Positions 16,147-24,541 of a stretch of DNA of 64,000 nucleotides are shown one piece after another. Positions within the stretch are counted from its first letter, which is position 1; the number at the start of each line of letters is the position of its first letter. The DNA is from CAYVQE01 sp964454005. GTDB lineage: Bacteria > Myxococcota > B64-G9. Under the pieces are notes generated by a model. That model was given only the letters and a program-made list of their open reading frames with translations, ran no database searches and had not been told where the DNA came from. The DNA is taken from assembly GCA_964454005.1 (NCBI GenBank), contig CAYVQE010000009.1:25097-89096 (forward strand), in the 5' to 3' direction. Made by a program: the position numbers and the translations under genes.

Positions 16147-18006
16147 TCAAGAGCCGCCGGTCGGCTCGGCCTGCATCTCCTTCAGGCGTTGCTGCAGCTG
16201 CCCGCGCACCCGCTCTTCGGGCCCGGCGGCCAGGGCCCGGCGGTACGCCGCCAGCGCCTCCTCGACCCGGCCCAGCTTGCGGTAGGCATCGCCCACGTGC
16301 ATGATGATCACCGGCTCGCCGGGCGTGATGCGATCGGCGCGCTGCAGATACTCCAGGGCCTGGGCGTAGTCGCCCTTCTGATACAGCATCCAGCCCAGCG
16401 AATCGGTGATGGCGCCGTTGCCCGGATTGAGCAGCAGGGCGCGCCGGATGAGGCGCTCGGCCTCCTCCAGGTCCCGGCCCTGATCGGCCAGGGTATAGCC
16501 GATGAAGTTCAGCGCCGAGGAGTTGTTGGTATCGATTTCGAGCAGGCGCCGCATGGCCTCGATGCTCTGGTCGATATGGCCCATGCGTTCGTGCAGGGCG
16601 CCCAGGGCATAGAGCAGCGAAATGCTCCGCGGCTTTCGTTCGAGGGCGTTTTCGAGCACGGCCACGCCCTGTGCGCCCCGGCCGGCCTCGAACAGCAGGT
16701 CGGCCTTGGCCTCGTAGAGATCCACCAGGTCGGGATGCGCGGCGATGGCGCGATCGAGCGCTTCGAGACCGCTTTCGAACTCGCCGCGGGCGCCGCGCAC
16801 CATGGCCAGGTTGCGGTGCAGCCGGCCGATCTCCGCCGGATCGTCGGTCTCGGCCAGCGCCGCGGTCAGTACCCGTTCGGCCTCCTGGTGGCGGCCCAAC
16901 TGGTGCAGCGTATAGCCCAGGTTGGAGCGGGCCACGATGTAGACCCGCGCTCCGGCCGGGATGCGCTCGAGCTGCTCCAGGGCCTCGTCCCAGCGCTTGA
17001 GTTCTTCGTACAGGATGGCCAGCAGCAACCGCTCGTCATGGGCGTTGGGGTGTTCGGCCAGCACCTTCTTCAGCTCGGCGATGGCCAGCTCGTGGCGGTT
17101 GATCTCGGCGTAGGCCCGGGCGATCAGGCTGGCGTTGGCCGGATCGGCCGCGCGCAGTTGCTCGATGTAGGCCCTGGCCGCCTCCCGGTCGCCCTTTTTC
17201 AGGTACAGCCGGGCCATGGTGGCCATGTAGTAGGGGTTCTCCGGTCTCGATTCCAGCGCCTGGATGAAGACCTGGATGGCCTCGGCGTAGCGGCCTTGCT
17301 GCTCGAGCAAGCCGGCCAGGGTCTGGGTGGTCACCGCGTCGGCGGGATCGATCTGCAGGGCGCGGCGGTAGTTGGCCACGGCCTGCGCCTCGTCGCCCTG
17401 CTCGAAGTACAGCTTACCCAGGGCGCGGAAACCCGCGGCCGAGCCCGGGTTGGCCTCGGTCATCTCGATCAGCAGCTGCTTGGCAGCGGCCTTGTCATCG
17501 CGTTCGAGCAGGATCTTGGCCAGCCGGGTGTAGGCCTGGATGCGGCTGTCGTCCAGCGCGATCACCCGCCGGTAGACCGCCGTCGCCGCGTCGGTCTTGC
17601 CCGCCTGCTGCAGACCGGCCGCCTCGATCATCAGGGCCCCGACGTGCTCGCCGTCGAGCGCCAGCGCTTCGCGGGCCTGCTCGGCAGCCAGCCGCCACTG
17701 GCCCAGGCGGGCGTAGACCCGACCCAGGGTGACGTGCAGGTGCGGCGACCCGTGATCGTAGAGCACCGCCTGGCGCAGCTCCTCGATGGCTTGGCGCAGT
17801 TGCTTGCGTTCGATCAGCAGGCGCGCTTTGAGGTAGTGCTCGTAGGCCATGGCGCTGGCCGACCGCTGCTCGGCGGTCGGGTGCTGGCGATGATCGGCGG
17901 CCGCGGCCGCCGGTTCGTCGTCGCCGGCCGCCCGGGCGCCGGCGCAGGCCAACGGCAGCGGGCTGGAGAGCAGACAGGACAAAACCAGAACGGATGGGTT
18001 GCGCAT
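16147..18006 (-). CDS. Large secreted TPR-repeat protein
   Basis: 619 residues. A signal sequence with possible lipobox (PLPLACAG, imperfect at -3) is followed by about 14 tetratricopeptide repeats from ~50 to the end. Each has the A..LG...YA.LG.W..A....-type pattern (for example AEQAREALALDGEH, AVANYRRALQIDPADA, ALEYLQRADRITPGEP). TPR arrays bind peptides and scaffold envelope complexes; in delta-group bacteria such proteins often accompany secretion or gliding machines. The start ATG 18006 has no ribosome-binding site, but TAGCAT lies 9 bases upstream, so the message may be nearly leaderless. It is divergent from ttcA. Confidence 0.85.
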   Translation of the reverse strand: MRNPSVLVLSCLLSSPLPLACAGARAAGDDEPAAAAADHRQHPTAEQRSASAMAYEHYLKARLLIERKQLRQAIEELRQAVLYDHGSPHLHVTLGRVYARLGQWRLAAEQAREALALDGEHVGALMIEAAGLQQAGKTDAATAVYRRVIALDDSRIQAYTRLAKILLERDDKAAAKQLLIEMTEANPGSAAGFRALGKLYFEQGDEAQAVANYRRALQIDPADAVTTQTLAGLLEQQGRYAEAIQVFIQALESRPENPYYMATMARLYLKKGDREAARAYIEQLRAADPANASLIARAYAEINRHELAIAELKKVLAEHPNAHDERLLLAILYEELKRWDEALEQLERIPAGARVYIVARSNLGYTLHQLGRHQEAERVLTAALAETDDPAEIGRLHRNLAMVRGARGEFESGLEALDRAIAAHPDLVDLYEAKADLLFEAGRGAQGVAVLENALERKPRSISLLYALGALHERMGHIDQSIEAMRRLLEIDTNNSSALNFIGYTLADQGRDLEEAERLIRRALLLNPGNGAITDSLGWMLYQKGDYAQALEYLQRADRITPGEPVIIMHVGDAYRKLGRVEEALAAYRRALAAGPEERVRGQLQQRLKEMQAEPTGGS

Positions 18007-18125
18007 GGTGCTTTGATGCTAGGGCACCCGGGGCTGAAAATCCACCGGTTTTCGATTGCCAGCGGCTTGTTTTCGGCGCGGCCGGCTGCCAACATGCGGT
18101 TCGGGCGGTGAAGGAGGTCGAGCGG

Positions 18126-18929
18126 TTGCCAGCACCGGGCGAGCGGGCCAAGCCGCGTAGCGACGGCGAGCATCTGATCATGCGCCGGGTGGGCCAGGCC
18201 ATCGGCGATTACGGGTTGATCAATGCCGGTGATCGCATCCTGGTCGGCATCTCCGGCGGCAAGGACTCGTTCGCCCTGCTCCACATGCTGGAGCTGCACC
18301 GGCGTCGATTCGAGCACCAATTCGAGCTGTTGCCGGTCTTTTTGGACGCCGGCTGGGATCCGCCGGCCGCCGATCGGGTGGTGGCCCGCTTCGCCGAGCA
18401 GGGCCTGCGGGTCGAGCGGGTGGTGCGGCACATCCGGCCGCTGGTCGAGCAGCGGCTGCGGCCCGGCTCGAGCCCCTGCGCCTTCTGCTCGCGGCTGCGG
18501 CGCGGGGCCCTGTACGTGCTGGCCGGCGAGCGGGGCTGCGACGCGATCGCGCTCGGACACCACCTGGACGACCTGCTCGAGACCCTGTTGCTGAATCTGT
18601 TTTTCAGCGGCCAGCTCAAGTCGATGGCGCTCGATCTGCGCTCGGACGACGGCCGCAACCGGGTCATCCGGCCGCTGGCCTACGTGGAGGCCGAGCGGCT
18701 CGAGGCGTTCTGCCGCGAGCGCGGCTTCGAGCCGGTGCAGCTCGCCTGCCCTTACGTCACCGGCCGCCACGAGCCGCGGCGCGAGATGGTGCGCCGCCTG
18801 ATCGCCGACATCGGCCGCATCCAGCCCCGGGTGCGGCGCAGCATGCTGGCCGCGCTCAAGCACGTGCGCCCCTCCCACCTGCTGGACCCCGGATTGCGCC
18901 GGGCGGGGTCCGACGATGAGCCGCTGTAA
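18126..18929 (+). CDS. ttcA: tRNA 2-thiocytidine biosynthesis protein TtcA
   Basis: 267 residues. TtcA is an iron-sulfur enzyme that thiolates cytidine 32 of certain tRNAs using ATP. The sequence has the PP-loop SGGKDS at ~40-45 and PCAFCSRLRRGALY (CxxC). It also has ALGHHLDDLLETLLLN, IRPLAYV, a third conserved Cys (QLACPYV) and the C-terminal PSHLLDP. All align in order with the E. coli TtcA pattern and the three Cys would bind the [4Fe-4S] cluster. Start TTG 18126 is chosen because AAGGAGG sits exactly 8 bp upstream; the open frame runs further upstream without support. It is divergent from the TPR gene. Confidence 0.9.
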   Translation: MPAPGERAKPRSDGEHLIMRRVGQAIGDYGLINAGDRILVGISGGKDSFALLHMLELHRRRFEHQFELLPVFLDAGWDPPAADRVVARFAEQGLRVERVVRHIRPLVEQRLRPGSSPCAFCSRLRRGALYVLAGERGCDAIALGHHLDDLLETLLLNLFFSGQLKSMALDLRSDDGRNRVIRPLAYVEAERLEAFCRERGFEPVQLACPYVTGRHEPRREMVRRLIADIGRIQPRVRRSMLAALKHVRPSHLLDPGLRRAGSDDEPL

Positions 18930-19008
18930 CGCCCGGGCCGACGTCAAGAACCGCGGCCGCTTCCGAGCCGTCATACCGGGGTCGGAGATCCTGGTCGCGC
19001 CCCGGCGC

Positions 19009-19038
19009 TTGCATCCGGAATCGGCGCGGTGGTAAGCT
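19009..19038 (+). promoter_or_regulatory. Possible promoter for the MshEN-REC-TPR gene
   Basis: TTGCAT (19009-19014), 18-bp spacer, TAAGCT (19033-19038). Leader of about 45 nt to GTG 19089. Confidence 0.45.
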
Positions 19039-19088
19039 GCGGCGGATTTTCATTGGGAACGGGGACGTCCGTCGGGAGGAGCGCACGC

Positions 19089-20483
19089 GTGGCCGACAAG
19101 ATGCCCATCGGGAAAATCCTGCTCAAACAGCGGAAGATCTCGCAGGAAGAACTCGGCCGAGCCCTGGAACTCCAGCAACGCCAGGGCGGGCGCCTGGTGT
19201 CGAACCTGCTCGCGCTTGGCCTGGCGGGCGAGCCCGATCTGCTGCAGGCGCTCGGTGAGCAGCTGGGCGTTCCGGCGGTGGATCTGGCCAGCTCGGCCAT
19301 CGCCTTGAAGAACCTGGATGCGGTGCCCGAGAGGGTGGCCTTGGACACGGGCATCGTCCCGTTGCAGGTCGACGAGGAGCGGGTGCTGCTGGGCATGGTC
19401 AACCCGTTGGATCAGCAGGTCATCGATGAGGTCAGCTTCGTGACCGGGCGCAAGGTCGAGCCCTGCGTGGTCATCGAGGCGCGGCTGAAGCAGGTCATCC
19501 GCGAGGCCTACGCCCTGCACAAGCGCGACCCCAACATCCCGTTCTACCAGGGTGAACGTTGCGGGCCGGTCGATATCGAGACCAACCCCGACGGGCTGGT
19601 GGCCATCCTGGCGCAGGAGCTGCCCGAACCGGACGTGAGCATCGCGCCCGACGAGGAGCTGATCTCGATCGAGGTGAGCACCTCGGACGAGGTCCTGGAG
19701 GAAATGGCCGAAGAACAGGAGCCGGGCGCGTCGATCCTGGTGGTCGACGACGAGGAAGACATCGTCCGCATGCTCGAGCAGGCGCTGCGCAAGGACGGCT
19801 TCCGGGTTCTGGTGGCCCGCCGCGGCCTGGAGGCCTTGCAGGCGGTCAAGACCCACGCCCCGGATCTGGTCCTGCTCGATGCCATGCTGCCCGAGATCCA
19901 CGGCTTCGAGATCTGCAAGAAGATCAAGGCGAGCAAACGGTTTGGACACATCCCGGTGATCATGATCAGCGCCGTTTACCGCGGCTGGCGTTATGCGCTG
20001 GATGCCAAGGAGGCCTACGGCGCCGACGACTACTTCGAAAAGCCCTTCCGTCTGGTGCCCCTGGTGCGCCGCGTGCGCGAGCTACTCAACGCCTCGGCCC
20101 CCTCGGTGGTCGAATCGGAGGTTGACCCGGATGCTGCCAACGAGGCCTACGGCAGAGGGGTGGCCTTCTACCGCGAGAAGCGCTACGAGGAGGCCGAGGC
20201 CGCTCTGATCGAGGCCCGGCAGCTGGACCCCTTCAGCGCCAACGTGCACTACGCGCTGGCCAACGTGCTGCTGGCGCGCAACCGGCTCTACGAAGCCATG
20301 CGGGAATACGAGCAGACCATCGAGCTGGCCCCGGAACTGTTCGCCCCCCTGCGCAACCTGGCCATCTTGTATCAGAAAAAAGGCTTTCGCAACAAGGCGG
20401 TGGATATGTGGGAGCGGGCGTTGCGCTGTAGCCCCGAGGGAGAGCGTGAGCAGGTGCGCGAGCAACTGCTCAAGCTTCTCTGA
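19089..20483 (+). CDS. MshEN - response regulator - TPR fusion protein
   Basis: 464 residues from GTG 19089 with GGGAGGAG 7 bp upstream. Residues ~1-140 form a GspE/PilB N-terminal (MshEN-type) region: GKILLKQRKISQEELGRALE, then LGVPAVDL and a second half around MVNPLDQQVIDEVSFVTGRK. Residues ~215-340 are a complete receiver domain: VVDDEEDI acidic pair, phospho-acceptor LLDAMLP, ISA, and EKPF lysine. The C-terminal ~110 residues hold three TPRs. MshEN domains can bind c-di-GMP, so it could join phosphorelay and c-di-GMP inputs. No output DNA-binding or enzymatic domain is seen. The GltJ-like gene starts 56 bp downstream. Confidence 0.85.
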   Translation: MADKMPIGKILLKQRKISQEELGRALELQQRQGGRLVSNLLALGLAGEPDLLQALGEQLGVPAVDLASSAIALKNLDAVPERVALDTGIVPLQVDEERVLLGMVNPLDQQVIDEVSFVTGRKVEPCVVIEARLKQVIREAYALHKRDPNIPFYQGERCGPVDIETNPDGLVAILAQELPEPDVSIAPDEELISIEVSTSDEVLEEMAEEQEPGASILVVDDEEDIVRMLEQALRKDGFRVLVARRGLEALQAVKTHAPDLVLLDAMLPEIHGFEICKKIKASKRFGHIPVIMISAVYRGWRYALDAKEAYGADDYFEKPFRLVPLVRRVRELLNASAPSVVESEVDPDAANEAYGRGVAFYREKRYEEAEAALIEARQLDPFSANVHYALANVLLARNRLYEAMREYEQTIELAPELFAPLRNLAILYQKKGFRNKAVDMWERALRCSPEGEREQVREQLLKLL

Positions 20484-20539
20484 TTCGGTCCGATTCCGGT
20501 AACGGGGGCTTCGATCAGGGAGCGCAGCAACGAGCGGTC

Positions 20540-22553
20540 ATGCGGTTCTCCTGCAAGAAATGCAAGGCCCAGTACACCATCGCGGATGAGAAGATCCGCG
20601 GCAAGGTGATCAAGGTCCGCTGCAAGCGCTGCAACCGGCTGCTGGTGGTGCGCGACGAGCGTCCGGTCGAGCCACCGGACGGTGAGGCCGAGGGTGCCGC
20701 CGTGCTCCAGGACCGGTCGTTGGAGCAGGAGTTCGAGAGCGCTTTCGGTGGCCTGCTTCCAACCGAAGAGGCGCCGGCCGAGCCCGAGCCGACACCGACA
20801 CCGCCGCCGCCGGCCGCGGACGAGCAGGAGCCGGTCTGGTATTGCGGGCTCGACGGCGCCGAGGATGGCCCGCTGACGCAGTTCGATGTCGAGACCGGCA
20901 TTCGCGACGGCTCGATCACCGCCGATCACTTCGTCTGGCGCGACGGCATGGACGACTGGTTGCCGATCGAGGAGGTAGCCGAGCTGGCGCGCCTGTTCGC
21001 AGCGCCGTCGGCTGCCGAGCGGCTGGCGGAGCAGCGGCGGTCGGAAGAGCGCCGCCGCAAGCGGGCCGCGGCCCGCGAACGACAGCACCAGCGCGAGCAG
21101 GAGCGCAAGGAGGCCGAGCAACGCCAGCGCCGCAAGGCGAGCCAGCGCGAGCGGGAGCGGGCCGAGCAGCGCGAGCGGGAGCGGGCCGAGCAGCGCGAGC
21201 GGGAACGGGCCGAGCAGCGCGAGCGGGAGCGGGCCGAGCAGCGCGAGCGGGAGCGGGCCGAGCAGCGCGNNNNNNNNNNNNNNNNNNNNNNNNNNNNNNN
21301 NNNNNNNNNNNNNNNNNNNNNNNNNNNNNNNNNNNNNNNNNNNNNNNNNNNNNNNNNNNNNNNNNNNNNAGCGGGAGCGGGCCGAGCAGCGCGAGCGGGA
21401 ACGGGCCGAGCAGCGCGAGCGGGAACGGGCCGAGCAGCGCGAGCGGGAACGGGCCGAGCAGCGCGAGCGGGAAAAGGACGAGGCGGACGAGGCGGCCGAG
21501 GCGGACGAGGCGGACGAGGCGGACGAGGCGGCTGCGGAGGAGATGCCCTTGCCGCCGGTCGAGCCGGAGCCCGACGACTCGGAAAACTCGGCCGCGGCCC
21601 TGGCCGACGAACTCCACGACGAGTCGATCGAGGACGAGCACGAGCTGCTGCAACGCGATCCCATGGCCGTGATCGCCAAGCGCCGGGAGATGGGCGAGAT
21701 CTCGCAGGTCATCGCCATGAAGGCCGGGGTGGCTGGCGAGAAACGCCGGGTCTGGCTCGGTTTGCTGGTGGTGGGGCTGCTGCTTGTGGCCCTGGGCGGG
21801 CTGGCGGTCCTGGCGTTCAGCCAGGACTGGATCGGCGGCGGCCCCGAGCCCGAGACCGACGAGCCGGCGAGCTCCGACGCGGCGGGCACGGCCGAGACAC
21901 CCCGGTCGCGCGCAGTCGGTTCGAGCAGCGATGCCCGGCGGGTGCGCGATTCTCTCTGGCACATCGAGCCCGATGCGGGCACCGGCAGCGGCACCGCCAA
22001 CCGCCAGCGGCCGCGCTCGGTCGACCGCGGGCGCAAGCGCAAGCTGACCGAGCAGGAGCGGGACTTGCTGGCGTTCTACGAGAACGAGCAGCGCGACGAG
22101 GTGGCGCCGCGCATGCCGCGCGGCGGGCCGGCCGCGGCCATGGGCATCGAGATGCCCGACGGGTTGGGCCTGCCGGGGGCCGGCAGCGTGTCCTCGCCGG
22201 AGAAAGGCAAGAACGAGGTGGTCCCGGTCGACCGCGGCCAGGGGATGGCGGCCGGCAAGCTGACCGATGTCCAGATCCGAATGGTCATCCGGCGCCACGC
22301 CCGCCAGGTCAAGAAGTGCCTGGAACGCCAGCTCAAGCGCAACCCGGATATCCACGGCAAGCTGCTGGTCACCGCTAGGGTCGAGCCCGACGGCCGCATC
22401 CAGCAGGTGGAGATCGGACCGGACAAGTTCCGCGGCACCTATCTCGAGGAGTGCCTGATCGAGGAGGTCGGCCGCTGGCGCTTCCCGTCGTTCGAGGGCG
22501 AGGCCTACGACCTGACCTTCCCCTTCGCCCTGACCGCCCGCGAGTCCTACTGA
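20540..22553 (+). CDS. GltJ-like protein: zinc ribbon, GYF, coil repeat, TM, TonB-like domain (interrupted by assembly gap)
   Basis: The N-terminus is an MJ0042-type zinc ribbon (MRFSCKKCKAQYTI, VRCKRCNRLL; CxxC...CxxC). A GYF_2 domain follows at ~95-150 (VWYCGLDGAEDGPLTQFDV, WRDGMDDWLPIEEV). Next is a long charged helix made of ERERAEQR repeats and then DEA repeats, one transmembrane helix (about 21754-21820) and a disordered linker. The protein ends in an AgmX/PglI C-terminal TonB-like domain (IRRHARQVKKCLERQLKRN, GKLLVTARVEPDGRI, VGRWRFPSFEG). This is the domain order of Myxococcus GltJ/AgmX, whose zinc ribbon binds the polarity GTPase MglA and whose TonB-like end acts in the periplasm. 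The 100-N gap shifts the apparent frame, but both sides read the same repeat in phase. Homology to GltJ is inferred. Confidence 0.75.
21149..21464 (+). repeat. 24-bp tandem repeat (ERERAEQR) flanking the gap
   Basis: Five complete 24-bp units lie before the gap (21149-21268), one unit is split by it, and three complete units follow (21393-21464). Units differ only by GAG/GAA in the second Glu. A 9-bp GAGGCGGAC repeat encoding DEA/EAD follows to about 21535. The translated repeats would form a highly charged helical rod. Confidence 0.9.
21270..21369. other. Scaffold gap of 100 N
   Basis: Exactly 100 N inside the 24-bp repeat, a conventional placeholder length. The base before and the 23 bases after complete one unit, so the true missing length should be a multiple of 24 bp, including possibly zero. 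Confidence 0.95.
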
Positions 22554-22590
22554 GCCGGCGATCGGCTGTCCCGGGGCTTTCCCGAAAACA

Positions 22591-24345
22591 TCAAGTGATG
22601 CGGCGGCTGAAGGTCTTGAGGTTGAGCAGGTCGACCGCCTGCTCCTGCCGGGCGGTCGAGCGCCGTTCCAGGGTGGGCCCCAGGCCGCGGATGCGGTAGG
22701 GCCGGTAGAGCGACTGGCGCAGGTCGGCGAAGCGCTGCTGATCCTGCTCGTCGCGGATCAGGGCCGGGTAGACCAGGAAGGACTCCAGCACCGCCTTGAA
22801 GGCCACCACCACCTCGGTCTGCTTGTCGGAGCGCTTCTCCAGTTCCACCAGGTTGGACTTGCGGCCCAGGGTGACCTCGTTGAACAGGTAGATCAGGCCG
22901 TTGAAGTAGCCGGGGCGCCCGGGCGGGGTCAGCCGATGAAAGCTGTTGGATGCCCGGTAGCGGTCGATCTCTTTGAGCAGGAAGCTCACCATCTCCCAGC
23001 CCAGGTACTCCCGCGCCAGGAAGTCGAGGTCCTGCAGGCACTGGTACAGGGCCGCGATCTTGGGCTTGTTGATGAACTTGACCTCGATCAGCCGCCGCTC
23101 CTCGGTGTTGAAGCTCGGCTTGCGGAACTTGTCCTCCAGCGCTTGCAGGAAGAAGATGTTCTTGAAGCCCGTTCCATACAGCCGCTTGGGGATCGAAAAG
23201 CCCAGATCGCGCTCCATGTCGCGGGTGTTGTTGAGCCGATCCAGGATCTTGGCCAGCATCTCGCGGAAGGCGTTGCGCCGCACCTCGTCCTTGGCCGAGA
23301 AACGGCCCATGGCGGTCTGGTAGAAGTTGTGCACCGTGTCGAGGTACTCGTCCAGCAGCGCCCCCGGATCGAGGACGCAGGACTCGATCTCGGTCACCAG
23401 GCGCGCGCGGGGCATGGTGTCGAGCTGGGCATCGGGCTTGGGGTACAGCAGTTCCTGCAGGTAGGTGTAGTAGCTCATGTCCCGGCGCCGCGACAGGGCG
23501 GCCACGATCTGCATGATCGAGTGGACCGTCTCGTAGTAGCGCCCCGGAGCCGGGAAGCAGCGGATGTGATCGTAGAGGGTCAGGCCGATCTGGAAGAAGA
23601 TGGCCGAAGCCCGGTCGTTGTACGCCTCGATGTGCTTCTGGATGATCTTGTGCCGCAGCGGCACCGGGATCTGCTTCATGCCCAGGCCGCAGCAGTCGCC
23701 GTAGATCGGATCCTGCAGCTCGTGCTCGATCATCTGCTCGGTCCAGATGTCGAGCTCTTCCTCGAGCAGGTCGTGCAGCAGGGTGGGGATGATGGTGATC
23801 ACCCGCAGCCCGTTTTTGGCCGCGCCGCGGGCTGCTTCGATCGAGTGCACCGCTGCCGCGCGCTTGGTCTTGCGTTTGACGTGGCGCATGGTGCGGCACA
23901 TCATGTCCAGCGCCCGCTGGATCAGCGTGATCAGGTGGGCGCTGTGGTCGCCCTCGGAGCCGGCCAGCAGGTGGGTGGTCAGCTGCTCCAAGATCCGGGC
24001 GTGCTCGTCACAGACGGTGTAGTAGGTTTTGAGCACCTCCAGCCGTCTGTCGAAGTCGAGCTGCTGGATGCCCCGGCGGTGCTGCTGGCAGCGCTGCCAG
24101 TGCCCCAGGGGATTGGCGTCGATCTCGTCGTAGAAGGGATCCAGGCGGCGGACGAGTACCGAGAGGCGGTCGGCGATGCGGTCGAACTCGGCGACCCGCT
24201 CGGCCTCCTCCTCGAGGCAGGCGTCCAGGCTGCAGCGGCGACCCTCGCCGAGTTCGATCTTGAGGTCGCGGTAGCGCAAATGGCTGGCGCGCCCCCCCTT
24301 GTCGAACACCGGAATCAGCCAACTCGCGCAACTCTCGCCTATCAT
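22591..24345 (-). CDS. Unknown mostly helical cytoplasmic protein
   Basis: 584 residues from ATG 24345. The open frame extends to a TTG at 24402, but that TTG is the first base triplet of a TTGACA -35 box, so the shorter form is chosen. No signal peptide or membrane helix. It is rich in Leu, Arg and acidic residues with many aromatic pairs (GRYYETVHSIMQIV, MSYYTYLQELLY, REYLGWEMVSFLLK). No known domain or catalytic motif was recognised. Its high conservation-like complexity and clean promoter argue for a real gene. It is divergent from pheS and convergent with the GltJ-like gene. Function unknown. Confidence 0.75.
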   Translation of the reverse strand: MIGESCASWLIPVFDKGGRASHLRYRDLKIELGEGRRCSLDACLEEEAERVAEFDRIADRLSVLVRRLDPFYDEIDANPLGHWQRCQQHRRGIQQLDFDRRLEVLKTYYTVCDEHARILEQLTTHLLAGSEGDHSAHLITLIQRALDMMCRTMRHVKRKTKRAAAVHSIEAARGAAKNGLRVITIIPTLLHDLLEEELDIWTEQMIEHELQDPIYGDCCGLGMKQIPVPLRHKIIQKHIEAYNDRASAIFFQIGLTLYDHIRCFPAPGRYYETVHSIMQIVAALSRRRDMSYYTYLQELLYPKPDAQLDTMPRARLVTEIESCVLDPGALLDEYLDTVHNFYQTAMGRFSAKDEVRRNAFREMLAKILDRLNNTRDMERDLGFSIPKRLYGTGFKNIFFLQALEDKFRKPSFNTEERRLIEVKFINKPKIAALYQCLQDLDFLAREYLGWEMVSFLLKEIDRYRASNSFHRLTPPGRPGYFNGLIYLFNEVTLGRKSNLVELEKRSDKQTEVVVAFKAVLESFLVYPALIRDEQDQQRFADLRQSLYRPYRIRGLGPTLERRSTARQEQAVDLLNLKTFSRRIT

Positions 24346-24373
24346 CGGGTCCCAACGCACTCGCCAAACAACG

Positions 24374-24402
24374 ACATTAACCTGCGGGGGCTGGGCTGTC
24401 AA
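24374..24402 (-). promoter_or_regulatory. Sigma70-type promoter of the 584-aa unknown gene
   Basis: Minus strand TTGACA (24402-24397), 17-bp spacer, TAATGT (24379-24374). Leader of about 22 nt to ATG 24345. Confidence 0.6.
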
Positions 24403-24455
24403 CGCTGGATTCGAGAAATGACGGTATTTTCCATTCCGTTTCAGTCGACTGCCGA

Positions 24456-24484
24456 TTGACTGGTCAGGGGTGATGTGCTAGAAG
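24456..24484 (+). promoter_or_regulatory. Possible promoter of the pheST operon
   Basis: TTGACT (24456-24461), 17-bp spacer, TAGAAG (24479-24484). It lies back-to-back with the minus-strand promoter; leader about 50 nt to ATG 24542. Confidence 0.5.
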
Positions 24485-24541
24485 GCCAGGCCGGACTCGC
24501 CGCTCCGGCCTCGGGTCGCCACTGGCCAGAAAGGGGCCTCG

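Noticed and set aside
21149..21464. CRISPR array
   Set aside because: The repeat is a contiguous coding tandem repeat without spacers and reads in frame as ERERAEQR.
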